A stretch of DNA of 64,000 nt, from contig NZ_JACWZY010000022.1 in assembly GCF_014699005.1 (NCBI RefSeq), positions 94,906-158,905 of the forward strand, in the 5' to 3' direction. The notes below the pieces were generated by a model that was given only the letters and a program-made list of their open reading frames with translations, was not told where the DNA came from and ran no database searches. The DNA comes from Spirosoma profusum. Lineage in GTDB: Bacteria; Bacteroidota; Bacteroidia; Cytophagales; Spirosomataceae. Below are positions 8,660 to 16,370 of this stretch, piece after piece. Each line of letters starts with the position of its first letter. Position 1 is the first letter of the stretch. Position numbers and translations under genes: made by a program.

Positions 8660-9961
8660 TTAGTTGATTTTCTGGAGCACCTTGCGGGCTGTATCGATAG
8701 CCAGGTGGATGTCTTCTTCGGTATGCACGGCACTAATATACCACAAGCCACGCCCGATAATTCGAACGCCTTCGTCGTGCATGGCCGCAATAAATTTGCC
8801 CAATTTCGCTTTATCCACAGCAAGGGTATCCCGGTAATCGGTCATTTTTTCTAACGTAGTAAAGCTGATGCAAAACATCGGGCCCGGCCCTTCTACCAGC
8901 AACGGCTGACCCGTTTCGGAGGCCGCCTGCTTCAGTCCTTCCATCAGTATTTTGCCAAGTCGGAACATGCGCTCGTAGGGTTGCTCATGTTCAAGAACCG
9001 TTAACGTAGCGAGTGCTGCCGCTACCGTCGGATTACCGGCGTTCATCGTTCCGGCATGAATTACTTTTGCCTGTTCGATTAATTGCATCCACTCGTATTT
9101 GCCCACAATGGCGCTGATCGCGTAACCACTGGCAATGGCTTTTGCGAAGATGGACATGTCAGGCGTGATGCCAAAATACTGTTGAGCGCCACCCAGCGAA
9201 AGTCGAAATCCGGTGATGACCTCATCGAAAATCAACGCAATACCATATTCCGTACAGATTTCCCGCAATCCTTCGAGGAAACCCGGCTTCGGTTCGATAC
9301 AGCCGTTGTTACACATGATGGGCTCCGTAATAATCGCAGCTATTTCCTCGCTACGTTCCGCAACTGTTTTCCTGACCAGTTCCAGATCATTCCAGGGCAG
9401 AATAATAAAATCGTTTTCTACACCTTCCGGTAGCCCTTGTGTCCACGGAAAAACGGCCGGATTTTCCCGGCTACCCAAAGCCTCAACCGAAGGTGCTGAA
9501 ATGCCCCAGCAGACGTTATCCAGCCAGCCGTGGTAATGCCCTTCAAAACGTAAGAATTTGTTACGTCCTGTTTTCGCTCTGGCTACCCGAAAAGCCGTCT
9601 GAACGGCTTCTGAACCATCCAGACAAAAGCGCATCAGCTCGGCCGAAGGAATGATTTGCTGCAACTTCTCCGCCAGTTCTATTTCACGAATGTGCTGACC
9701 AGCAAACAGTTGCCCTTTCTGTGAGTATTCCGTAACAGCCTGCAAAACCTCTGGATGCGAGTGGCCTAAAATCAGAGGTCCCTGGCTTAAGGTAAAGTCA
9801 AGGTATTCGTTTCCATCGACATCGTAAATACGGCTTCCCTGTCCATGCGTGTAGAAAAGGGCGTGCGGATGATTGTATTTCCGAAATTCTGAAGAAACAC
9901 CGCTTGCCAACACTTTTTTGGCCCGTTCCAGCAACGTCGCAGACTCGTTGTATTGTCTCAT
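8660..9961 (-). CDS. Class III aminotransferase, glutamate-1-semialdehyde-aminomutase-like
   Basis: 433-residue PLP enzyme of the class III aminotransferase group. The PLP lysine is K274 in IFAKAIASGYA, and D246-E247 in IFDEVITGF bind the pyridine ring; EGHYHGW at 140-146 is typical of the semialdehyde-aminomutase branch. Because it sits inside a catabolic operon, not with haem genes, it is more likely an aminotransferase for an amino acid or amino sugar acid than HemL. Its start codon overlaps the stop of the preceding dehydrogenase gene by 4 bases (ATGA type), indicating translational coupling. RidA two genes upstream would deal with enamine/imine intermediates from PLP chemistry. Confidence 0.92.
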   Translation of the reverse strand: MRQYNESATLLERAKKVLASGVSSEFRKYNHPHALFYTHGQGSRIYDVDGNEYLDFTLSQGPLILGHSHPEVLQAVTEYSQKGQLFAGQHIREIELAEKLQQIIPSAELMRFCLDGSEAVQTAFRVARAKTGRNKFLRFEGHYHGWLDNVCWGISAPSVEALGSRENPAVFPWTQGLPEGVENDFIILPWNDLELVRKTVAERSEEIAAIITEPIMCNNGCIEPKPGFLEGLREICTEYGIALIFDEVITGFRLSLGGAQQYFGITPDMSIFAKAIASGYAISAIVGKYEWMQLIEQAKVIHAGTMNAGNPTVAAALATLTVLEHEQPYERMFRLGKILMEGLKQAASETGQPLLVEGPGPMFCISFTTLEKMTDYRDTLAVDKAKLGKFIAAMHDEGVRIIGRGLWYISAVHTEEDIHLAIDTARKVLQKIN

Positions 9962-10929
9962 TTTAGGTTTAGTTTGTCAGCAGAATAGTCGGCAGCGAGC
10001 TGACAGATATCCAGATTAAACCGGGTGAATGCTTCCTCCCACTGTTTGCCTTCTTCACCCTCATAGGGGTAAAGACCCTTGTTATTATGAACACCCCTGG
10101 CATCCTGTTGTACCATCTGCTGCATCAGCCTGGGTACAGTCGTTGAGTTACTTAATTCAGGAAAAACGGTGTTCAGAATCGTGTCAAAATCCTTGAAACC
10201 CGAATAGTCCATCCGGCGAAAAATACCCATCAACGTCATCCAGGAACCGGCGTCGTAGCGAAACGCTTTATCGAGGTCTTCGGGAGTGGCATTTCCCTGT
10301 TCGAGCTGATGGAAAATTTCGCGGTAAACAGCGTACATCAACCGATTTGTAATGAACCCGCGAATGTCCTTTTTAAGCAAGGTCGGTTCCTTCCCCCAGC
10401 AATGAGCAAGATCGAGAATATGGTTGGCTTTTTCGGGTGAAGTCAGATTTCCACAGGTGATTTCAAGGAAGCGGGTCATAAAGGCGGGTTCCGCCCAGTG
10501 AATACCCAGAAATCGTTCGGGGTAGCTAACGTAACGCTGGAGGGTGCTGATTGGGATGGCCGACGTATTACTGCTAACGATACAATCCGGGCTCACAACT
10601 GAGGTAATTTTCTGATAAACAACCGATTTGATATCAACATCCTCAATCACACATTCGATCACTACGTGGCAGGATTTCAGGATGGCGTAGTCTTCGGAAA
10701 TCGTCAGCAATTGCCAGTAGTTTTCAGCATTTGCAATCAACCCGGCTTCTTCGCACTGCTTTAGCTGATTAAAAATTCGCTCATCAGCTTCCAGAGAATC
10801 CGCCGGAATTGGTGCGACCGCTTTCACCGGATGGCCGGCAATGAGCAAAGCGGCAACGATACTACTTCCCATAAGCCCCAAACCGACGACGCCAATGTGG
10901 ATCTCTGCTACGTTGAACGGGCTACTCAT
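9958..10929 (-). CDS. 3-hydroxyacyl-CoA dehydrogenase / lambda-crystallin-type NAD dehydrogenase
   Basis: 323-residue two-domain dehydrogenase. The Rossmann motif GLGLMG is at 16-21. SSNTSAIPI and the catalytic dyad H144 (LGIHWAEP) and E156 (FLEITCG) match the 3-hydroxyacyl-CoA dehydrogenase family. At about 320 residues without a hydratase domain it also fits L-gulonate dehydrogenase/lambda-crystallin-like members that oxidise free hydroxy acids. It begins 11 nt after RidA and overlaps the aminotransferase by 4 bases, so it is central in the operon. A full-length but motif-depleted paralogue lies two genes downstream. Oxidation of a 3-hydroxy acid intermediate is inferred. Confidence 0.9.
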   Translation of the reverse strand: MSSPFNVAEIHIGVVGLGLMGSSIVAALLIAGHPVKAVAPIPADSLEADERIFNQLKQCEEAGLIANAENYWQLLTISEDYAILKSCHVVIECVIEDVDIKSVVYQKITSVVSPDCIVSSNTSAIPISTLQRYVSYPERFLGIHWAEPAFMTRFLEITCGNLTSPEKANHILDLAHCWGKEPTLLKKDIRGFITNRLMYAVYREIFHQLEQGNATPEDLDKAFRYDAGSWMTLMGIFRRMDYSGFKDFDTILNTVFPELSNSTTVPRLMQQMVQQDARGVHNNKGLYPYEGEEGKQWEEAFTRFNLDICQLAADYSADKLNLK

Positions 10930-10940
10930 CAGGTGTGGAT

Positions 10941-11327
10941 TCAGGCGTTTGGAAGTCTTACGATGCAGTCGATTTCAACTTTGAGGTTTTCGGCCAGCAC
11001 GGATTGTACCGTCGTTCGGGCGGGTTTTATGCCGGGAAAATAGGATGCATAAACGACATTGTATCGGTCGAATTCATCGATATTGGCCAGGTGAACCGTG
11101 CATTTCACTACGTTCTCCATTGAGCCGCCCGCAGCCTTAATAATGGCCGCAATGTTGTCTAATGTTCGAGCAGTTTCCTCTTCAATCGTGCCAAGAACGA
11201 ACTGCGAGGTTTTAAAATCAACAGCCGCTTGTCCACTTACAAACAGGAAATTATCGACGATAACGCCATCGGAATAAGCGCCGGTTGCAAAATCAGGATC
11301 TCGATCTGGATGGACTACCTTTTTCAC
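10941..11327 (-). CDS. RidA-family imine/enamine deaminase
   Basis: 128 residues, the usual length of RidA (YjgF/UK114) trimers. The substrate-binding arginine is in PARTTVQ, and the acidic residue that activates water is in KVEIDCIV; FVSGQAAVD is the conserved N-terminal strand. The family hydrolyses reactive 2-aminoacrylate and other enamines/imines released by PLP enzymes to ketoacids and ammonia. It sits directly before the dehydrogenase/aminotransferase pair, which supports a scavenging role for intermediates of this pathway. It is preceded by a 229-base spacer with an inverted repeat, so it may start a second transcript of the operon. Confidence 0.92.
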   Translation of the reverse strand: MKKVVHPDRDPDFATGAYSDGVIVDNFLFVSGQAAVDFKTSQFVLGTIEEETARTLDNIAAIIKAAGGSMENVVKCTVHLANIDEFDRYNVVYASYFPGIKPARTTVQSVLAENLKVEIDCIVRLPNA

Positions 11328-11481
11328 GAAAAAGAAAATATTATTTTATGAAAGATCTGCTTTACAAAAGTACGTACCGCCGTAATAAGTGTTCTTCTAC
11401 TTTCTCATGGATTACTAATACTATTTTTTAGTAGGCTTTTAGGATTGCTACGTTGAATTCGGCGGTATTAGTACCAGGCTG

Positions 11482-11528
11482 TTTGTCATGCTTCCGCTCC
11501 GGCGGCCCGGCTTCGTCAGCATGACAAA
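11482..11528. repeat. Inverted repeat of the TTTGTCAT class in the operon spacer
   Basis: Outer arms TTTGTCATGCT (11482-11492) and AGCATGACAAA (11518-11528) are perfectly inverted, with a GC-rich centre containing a second small palindrome (CCGCTCCGGCGG). It begins like the palindromes at 38864 and 42039. It could end one transcript between the SDR and RidA genes. Confidence 0.55.
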
Positions 11529-11556
11529 AACCTACTAATGCTGATTTGGCAACGTA

Positions 11557-12336
11557 TCAGGCATTCAGCCCACCATCCATCAGAATGTTTTCTCCATTGA
11601 TGTAAGCACCAGCGTCAGAAGCCAGCAGCACAACCAGCCCTTTGATATCGTCCTGATTCGCCATGCGACGTAGTGGTACTTTCTTACAGTAATTTTCCAA
11701 AAACCTTTCCGGCTGGTTGTTAAATAATCCGCCGGGGCTGATGCAGTTAAAGCGGATATTTTTACCGGCGTTCATCTGCGCCATATACCGTGTGAGGTTA
11801 ATCAGACCGGCGTTATGGAAAAAATAATCGGGGGGAAGATCGCCCATGTTTACGGTGCCATCATAGTTGGATAAATCAGGGCCGAACATACCCATCATCG
11901 ACGCAATATTAATCACGCTTCCTCCCCCACTCTGAACAATCAAATCTGTCATTTCGCGGAGCAAATCCATCATACCCGTCGCATTGACCTGCATCGATTC
12001 GTCGAACTGGCTCATCGGTGCGTTGTAGCCTTTCATCGGGCGAGAAACGGCATTGTTTACAAATCCGTCGAGTTTCCCAAATATCCGTTGAACCTCGTTC
12101 TTTAAAGCCATCACCGATACGTGACTGGCCTGGTCTACCTCCATCGGATGCACATCTAAACCACGATCTGTAAATAATTTCGCCGTTGCTTCGGCCGATT
12201 TTACATCTCGAGACGTAGTGATTACAGTAGCATCAGCTTCGGCAAGGCCTTCTACGATGCATTTGCCGTAATTGCCTGATCCTCCAGTCACTAGGATGAC
12301 TTTTTCTTTTAAACTGAGCAGTTCTTTTACGTTCAT
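11557..12336 (-). CDS. Short-chain dehydrogenase/reductase with Asn in place of the catalytic Lys
   Basis: 259-residue classical SDR. The cofactor motif TGGSGNYG is near residues 18-25, NNAVSRP is the structural NNAG equivalent, the catalytic serine is in INIASMMG, and the C-terminal SPGGLFNN and DGGLNA are typical. The active-site YxxxK reads Y171-F-F-H-N175 (codon AAC at 11812-11814), so the lysine that lowers the tyrosine pKa and orients NAD is missing. The sequence around it (AGLINLTR) is otherwise standard. It follows the Gfo/Idh/MocA gene by 15 nt. Either it uses altered chemistry or it has lost dehydrogenase activity. Confidence 0.9.
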   Translation of the reverse strand: MNVKELLSLKEKVILVTGGSGNYGKCIVEGLAEADATVITTSRDVKSAEATAKLFTDRGLDVHPMEVDQASHVSVMALKNEVQRIFGKLDGFVNNAVSRPMKGYNAPMSQFDESMQVNATGMMDLLREMTDLIVQSGGGSVINIASMMGMFGPDLSNYDGTVNMGDLPPDYFFHNAGLINLTRYMAQMNAGKNIRFNCISPGGLFNNQPERFLENYCKKVPLRRMANQDDIKGLVVLLASDAGAYINGENILMDGGLNA

Positions 12337-12351
12337 CTTGCCTGGATTCCC

Positions 12352-13269
12352 TTATAGATTAATTACCGCTCCACCCTGCTCCTGACTTTCTTGGGCAGCA
12401 ATGAGTACGCGCATAAGATTCACTGTTTTATCGAACGAAATCCGGGGTTTTCCTTCTTCTACGGATCGCAGAAATTCGATGAGGTTGTCCCGAAACATGG
12501 AATAGGAATTTCGGATGTCGATCAATTTCCAGCCTTGTTGGCCAAAAAGAGAAATCTGGAACGTACCACTGATATCGTTGAATAAATGGAGCATGACGAC
12601 CAGCCCATCTTCCAGTATAAGCTGTACGATTTCTTTGTCTGGCTCGCCAATGTGCCGAACCGAAACAGGCTGTGGATCACCGAGAATACCAAAGATACCT
12701 TCGAGTAGATGAATGCCGTATTTTTTCCAATCCTTCTTACCAACCGCCGTTACCAGTTCCAGTTTGCCGAATGATTTTAACTCCTGGCGCGCAATTCGGC
12801 ACTCATTGGCATACCGCATGGACGAACACGACATAATGAATTTTCCGGCAGCGGATTGCGCTGAAAACCAATCGAGGTCTTCCGTAGAATACGTAAGCGG
12901 TTTGTCAATAAAAATTGGTATGCCAGCTTCAATAAACGGCTGGGCCATCTCCTTATGCTTTTCCGGATCGTCGCGGGCGAGAATAATGGCGTCGACTTCG
13001 CCAATCATGTCTTCCAGCTTTTCAACTGTGTTGGCAATGCCAGCCCCTTTAGCAATGCTGCTGGCGATGGCCGGTTCCTGCGCCCAAACATGGGTCACTT
13101 TTGCGGTGTCTATCCCTACCGTATCACGGTTGGCGTTGAGGTATTCAGCAACGGCCGGATAACCGATTCGGATAATTTCATCCCCGTCAAATACGCCATT
13201 AATAATGGCCGACCAGGAGTAAGGATGGGCGTTTCCGGGACTCATCCCGATGATTCCAATTTTTAGCAT
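12352..13269 (-). CDS. Gfo/Idh/MocA-family NAD(P)-dependent oxidoreductase
   Basis: 305 residues with an N-terminal Rossmann fold (KIGIIGMSPGNAHPYSW) and the family signature PIFIDKPLT, a variant of EKP, followed by the alpha/beta substrate domain. Members oxidise or reduce sugars, inositols and sugar acids. The N-terminal GMSPGNAHPYSW segment, where the third glycine of GxGxxG is replaced, is often seen in a Bacteroidota subgroup. It lies 47 nt after the aldo/keto reductase and 15 nt before the SDR, all on the minus strand. The precise substrate cannot be told. Confidence 0.88.
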   Translation of the reverse strand: MLKIGIIGMSPGNAHPYSWSAIINGVFDGDEIIRIGYPAVAEYLNANRDTVGIDTAKVTHVWAQEPAIASSIAKGAGIANTVEKLEDMIGEVDAIILARDDPEKHKEMAQPFIEAGIPIFIDKPLTYSTEDLDWFSAQSAAGKFIMSCSSMRYANECRIARQELKSFGKLELVTAVGKKDWKKYGIHLLEGIFGILGDPQPVSVRHIGEPDKEIVQLILEDGLVVMLHLFNDISGTFQISLFGQQGWKLIDIRNSYSMFRDNLIEFLRSVEEGKPRISFDKTVNLMRVLIAAQESQEQGGAVINL

Positions 13270-13316
13270 CGTACGGATTGACGTAGTGATGGTTGCTACA
13301 TCCTATACTAATTCAT

Positions 13317-14273
13317 TTATTTTAACCAGCCCATGTTGTGCCAATGGGTCATGTTCAAAAAATCAGGGTCGGGATACGCTAACTGTGTGGCCTGACGTAG
13401 CAGTTTCTCGTCCAGATAAAACCCATTGGCCGTACGTAGCGCTTTATGCAGGTATTCTTTTTTGTCGATACCAATCAACACCGACGAAACGCTGTCGAAC
13501 GATAAGGCAAACTGAGTAGCCAGCGTCGGTAAATCCGATAAATTTTCGTTCAGCAAACGCCGGTAGTTCTGGATATGCGTTTCCACTTGTGACAATGCCG
13601 GATGCAGATTTTTTCCACGATCACTCAGCAAACCCTTCATCAAAACAGAGCGAATTACCAGCCCGATTCCATGTTGCGCTGCCTTGTCAAAACACTGGCT
13701 ATGCGTTTGATCCATTAGATTAAACGGCAACTGAATAACATTCCAATTGCCTGATTCAATCGCTAATTCAGTTTCTGCCGTAAAGTACGTAGAGGCACCC
13801 GTTGCCCGAATCAAACCCTTTTCTTTCAAACCAGCAAAGGTATCCGCAATAACTGCTCTCGATAAGATTTCCGCGTCGACCTGATGCAGCATGTACACAT
13901 CGACGTAGTCCATCTTTAGCGCAGCTAGACTTTCCTGGAGTGATGTTTCAATAATCGTTTTCAACTGACGATCAGCGGGCAATTGTCCGTCCTTACCTCG
14001 CAGATGTTTGCATTTAGTGGCTAGTACGATTTCTCCTCTACGTCCTTCAAAGGCGTTGCCCATGATGGTTTCGCTGGCTCCATACAGTCGCGCTGTATCG
14101 AAAAAATTAATGCCTTTGTCCAGTGCTTCGTGAAGCAAATCAATAGCTTCCTGCTGAGAAAGCATATCGGCCTCACTCTCTACACCAATGCCGTAGGGAA
14201 CGCCGATTTCAACACCGCCAAAAGCAATTTCAGATACCGAAAGGCCGGTTGTTCCCAGAGGTCTCTTCTTCAT
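13317..14273 (-). CDS. Aldo/keto reductase
   Basis: 318-residue NADP-dependent TIM-barrel oxidoreductase. The full catalytic tetrad is visible: D59 (FFDTARLYG), Y64, K87 (LATKCK) and H130 (YMLHQVD). FGGVEIG and SETIMGNAF are family features. Members interconvert aldehydes or ketones and alcohols of sugars; in such clusters they are often L-fucose or galactose dehydrogenase-like. It lies 28 nt after the aldolase gene. With the aldolase it could process the short aldehyde produced by C-C cleavage, which is an inference from context. Confidence 0.92.
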   Translation of the reverse strand: MKKRPLGTTGLSVSEIAFGGVEIGVPYGIGVESEADMLSQQEAIDLLHEALDKGINFFDTARLYGASETIMGNAFEGRRGEIVLATKCKHLRGKDGQLPADRQLKTIIETSLQESLAALKMDYVDVYMLHQVDAEILSRAVIADTFAGLKEKGLIRATGASTYFTAETELAIESGNWNVIQLPFNLMDQTHSQCFDKAAQHGIGLVIRSVLMKGLLSDRGKNLHPALSQVETHIQNYRRLLNENLSDLPTLATQFALSFDSVSSVLIGIDKKEYLHKALRTANGFYLDEKLLRQATQLAYPDPDFLNMTHWHNMGWLK

Positions 14274-14301
14274 TAGGCTAAGCGTTCAGTGATACGTAGG
14301 C

Positions 14302-15108
14302 TTATTTTTCGAGATAAGACGTAGATGATACGTTGGTAGACGTAGTGCCAAACGCCTTGACCAAATCCTGACAGTAATTTTTTAATCCTACTACGTCGGC
14401 CCCTATACTGACGAATTGATACCCCATTGACAGCAGTTCGGCCAGATTACCCGGACCGCCAACCGTTCCGGCAAATTTTCCGTGTTTTCGGGCTACCTCA
14501 GCTACTTTGATACGTGTTTCAAGCAGTTTCGGGTGATTCCATTGTCCGGGTGCGCCAATGCCCTGACTGAAATCGCCGGGTCCGAAAAACAGCATATCAT
14601 ATCCTTCGAGGGCGGCAATGGCGTCGAGTTCTTCCAGTGGTTCCGGGTCTTCGATCTGGAGAATCACGAAACGCTGTTCGTTAGCTTCCTTCAGATACGT
14701 ATCGAAATCCAGTGCCGTATATGCACCATCCGCATTGCCACCGTCAATCGGTCGCCGGCCAACGGGGTGGAACCGGGTCATGTCCACTATTTTTTTAGCC
14801 TCTTCCAGACTCATCAGATGCGGAACCATAATTCCGGTAGCATCGAGTTCAAGGGGGCGGATATAATCGCTGTAACTCCCCCGAGATACACGTACCAGCA
14901 AATCAGCCTGTTGCGATTTGGTCGCCCAGACATGCGCGGCTACGGTCGACCAGTCCTGCCCGATATGTTCCTGATCAATCCAGACGCAATCGAACCCTGA
15001 AATCGCTGCGAGTTCAGCTACTCTTGGATCTGCCAGGTTTATCTTAAAACAGCTTACCATTTCTCCGGATCTGAGTTTCTTCAGAACACGACTTTCGCGC
15101 ATTTTCAC
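14302..15108 (-). CDS. HpcH/HpaI-family class II aldolase
   Basis: 268 residues of the HpcH/HpaI pyruvate-aldolase family, metal-dependent enzymes cleaving 4-hydroxy-2-oxo acids into pyruvate and an aldehyde. Visible features are the DCVWIDQEH strand with its metal-pocket His, the arginine of LLVRVSRG that binds the carboxylate, QIEDPEP with the metal-ligand glutamate and FFGPGDFSQ with the aspartate. It is the first gene of the long minus-strand operon. A -7 box (TACCTTTG) lies 48 nt upstream of its start. It suggests that the pathway ends in pyruvate. Confidence 0.9.
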   Translation of the reverse strand: MKMRESRVLKKLRSGEMVSCFKINLADPRVAELAAISGFDCVWIDQEHIGQDWSTVAAHVWATKSQQADLLVRVSRGSYSDYIRPLELDATGIMVPHLMSLEEAKKIVDMTRFHPVGRRPIDGGNADGAYTALDFDTYLKEANEQRFVILQIEDPEPLEELDAIAALEGYDMLFFGPGDFSQGIGAPGQWNHPKLLETRIKVAEVARKHGKFAGTVGGPGNLAELLSMGYQFVSIGADVVGLKNYCQDLVKAFGTTSTNVSSTSYLEK

Positions 15109-15155
15109 GGTTCCAGAATGATTATTGGTGGATTCACTACGTGGTAAAGGTGACT

Positions 15156-15163
15156 CAAAGGTA
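15156..15163 (-). promoter_or_regulatory. Candidate -7 box (TACCTTTG) of the aldolase operon
   Basis: Exact TAnnTTTG on the minus strand, 48 nt before the aldolase ATG. The same spacing (48) occurs at 20021-20028. No convincing -33 TTTG is visible. Confidence 0.4.
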
Positions 15164-15349
15164 TGTAGCCCGACTTCCGATTGCTATTACTTTTATATCG
15201 GTTTATGATACATTTTTTCAGTACGCTACGGATTCAAGAATTTTCCATTTACGGGAATAGGCTCGAATTGAGTCGATTTTAATAAAGGGAAACAGAATTT
15301 TGTGTTGACGACGGAAAATAGACCTGTTAAATAACATCACTCCGAGACA

Positions 15350-15865
15350 ATGATATTACCAAAGGAAAGAGACCCCAGATTCATAACCATACGGCGCGGT
15401 GGCACGTTAACCGACTCAACGCATCATCTACTTGCCTTATGGGCCGCTACTTGCGCCGAACACGTACTGCACTTATTTGAGCAAGCCAGCGCTGCCGATA
15501 CACGACCAAGGCAGGCCATCAAATTAACCCGAGCATGGGTAAATGGAGAGATAACGATGCAGCAGGCCCACAAAGCTGCTTTCGCGGCAAATGCGGCTGG
15601 AAAGGGACTGCCTGATGCGGCCAGATTTGCCGCCCTGGCCGCTGGCCAAGCTGTAGCTGTGGCTCACGTAGCAGCCCATGAACTGGGTGCCGCAGCCTAC
15701 GCAATCAGAGCCGTCAGGGAGTCGGTTGCTGAAATTGAGAGGAATAAAATCGGACAAAACGAATGTCAATGGCAGCGGGACCAATTGCCAGATGCGATTC
15801 ATGAGCTTGTTTTGGATGACCAAAAATTAAGAAATCACCTATGCTGGTCTATGTTTACTTGTTGA
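15350..15865 (+). CDS. Imm-5-like putative immunity-family protein (orphan)
   Basis: 171 residues that I recognise as the Imm-5-like family, proteins annotated as putative immunity proteins with the characteristic opening LPKERDPRFITIRRGGTLTD followed by WAATCAEHVLHLFE and an Ala-rich helical body (AGQAVAVAHVAAHELGAAAYA). The family name comes from domain-context prediction; a toxin partner is rarely proven, and none is adjacent here. The protein is probably cytoplasmic and all-helical. It is a single gene, divergent from the aldolase operon (241-base spacer) and followed by a sensor-kinase relic on the opposite strand. No operon partner. Confidence 0.75.
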   Translation: MILPKERDPRFITIRRGGTLTDSTHHLLALWAATCAEHVLHLFEQASAADTRPRQAIKLTRAWVNGEITMQQAHKAAFAANAAGKGLPDAARFAALAAGQAVAVAHVAAHELGAAAYAIRAVRESVAEIERNKIGQNECQWQRDQLPDAIHELVLDDQKLRNHLCWSMFTC

Positions 15866-15937
15866 CGTAGCAAAAACTATTTTTTTGACAGGAAACTCAT
15901 AACTCACTCACTTCAAAAGGCTGACTTTCAATCGTTT

Positions 15938-16230
15938 CTACGTTAGCATGAGCGCTACCTTAAAGCCGTTTTCATACGTAATACGTAACACACCGCCGAT
16001 ACGTGTGGCCCGCATCTGCATGTTCAAAAGGCCGAGTCAGTCGGTGTTTGCCCCTTTTTTGACGTACCATTATCATAAACGAGTAGATACAACTGCCGAT
16101 TGGATTCACGGAAGGCCATCGTTACGTGTGTGGCATCCGAATGTTTGCAGATGTTGGTGATGGCTTCCCAGCTACACCGGCAAAGTAACGTATCAGACGG
16201 GGCCCAAGCTGAGGCTGGGGTTCTAAAAGG
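15938..16230 (-). pseudogene. Relic of a NarL-type sensor histidine kinase (HATPase domain end)
   Basis: Minus-strand remnant of a HATPase_c domain. The N-box-like WEAITNICKHSDATHV and LVYDNGTSKKGQ (G1-box DNG) are in one frame. The continuation GLLNMQMRATRIGG, then ENGFKVALMLT and a stop at 15938-15940, is in another. Joining them needs a frameshift near 16030. Upstream, similarity stops where the perfect palindrome at 16231-16328 begins, so the 5' part of the gene (dimerisation and sensor) is missing. No intact kinase can be made. The family call rests on motif order typical of HPK7 kinases. Confidence 0.7.
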
Positions 16231-16328
16231 TTGTGACACAGAGATGCACGGAGTGTAAAAGAGATTCACAGAGGTTTTACTAATTCTCTGTGAATCTCTT
16301 TTACACTCCGTGCATCTCTGTGTCACAA
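16231..16328. repeat. Perfect 43-bp palindrome with 12-nt loop
   Basis: Arms 16231-16273 and 16286-16328 are exact inverted copies (43 of 43), beginning TTGTGACACAGAGATGCACG. It lies between the kinase relic and the end of the large PKD/ricin gene (stop at 16371), so it may act as its terminator, but it has the length of a mobile palindromic repeat. Confidence 0.9.
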
Positions 16329-16370
16329 CTTCAACCGTAATTCACGTGAAGTATGAAAGTACTTTACCTA

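Noticed and set aside
8660..9961. HemL (haem biosynthesis glutamate-1-semialdehyde aminomutase)
   Set aside because: The operon contains catabolic enzymes and no haem genes; the family is broad, so no symbol was assigned.
14482..15000. 172-codon plus-strand ORF
   Set aside because: Lies antisense in the HpcH aldolase gene, which has all family motifs.
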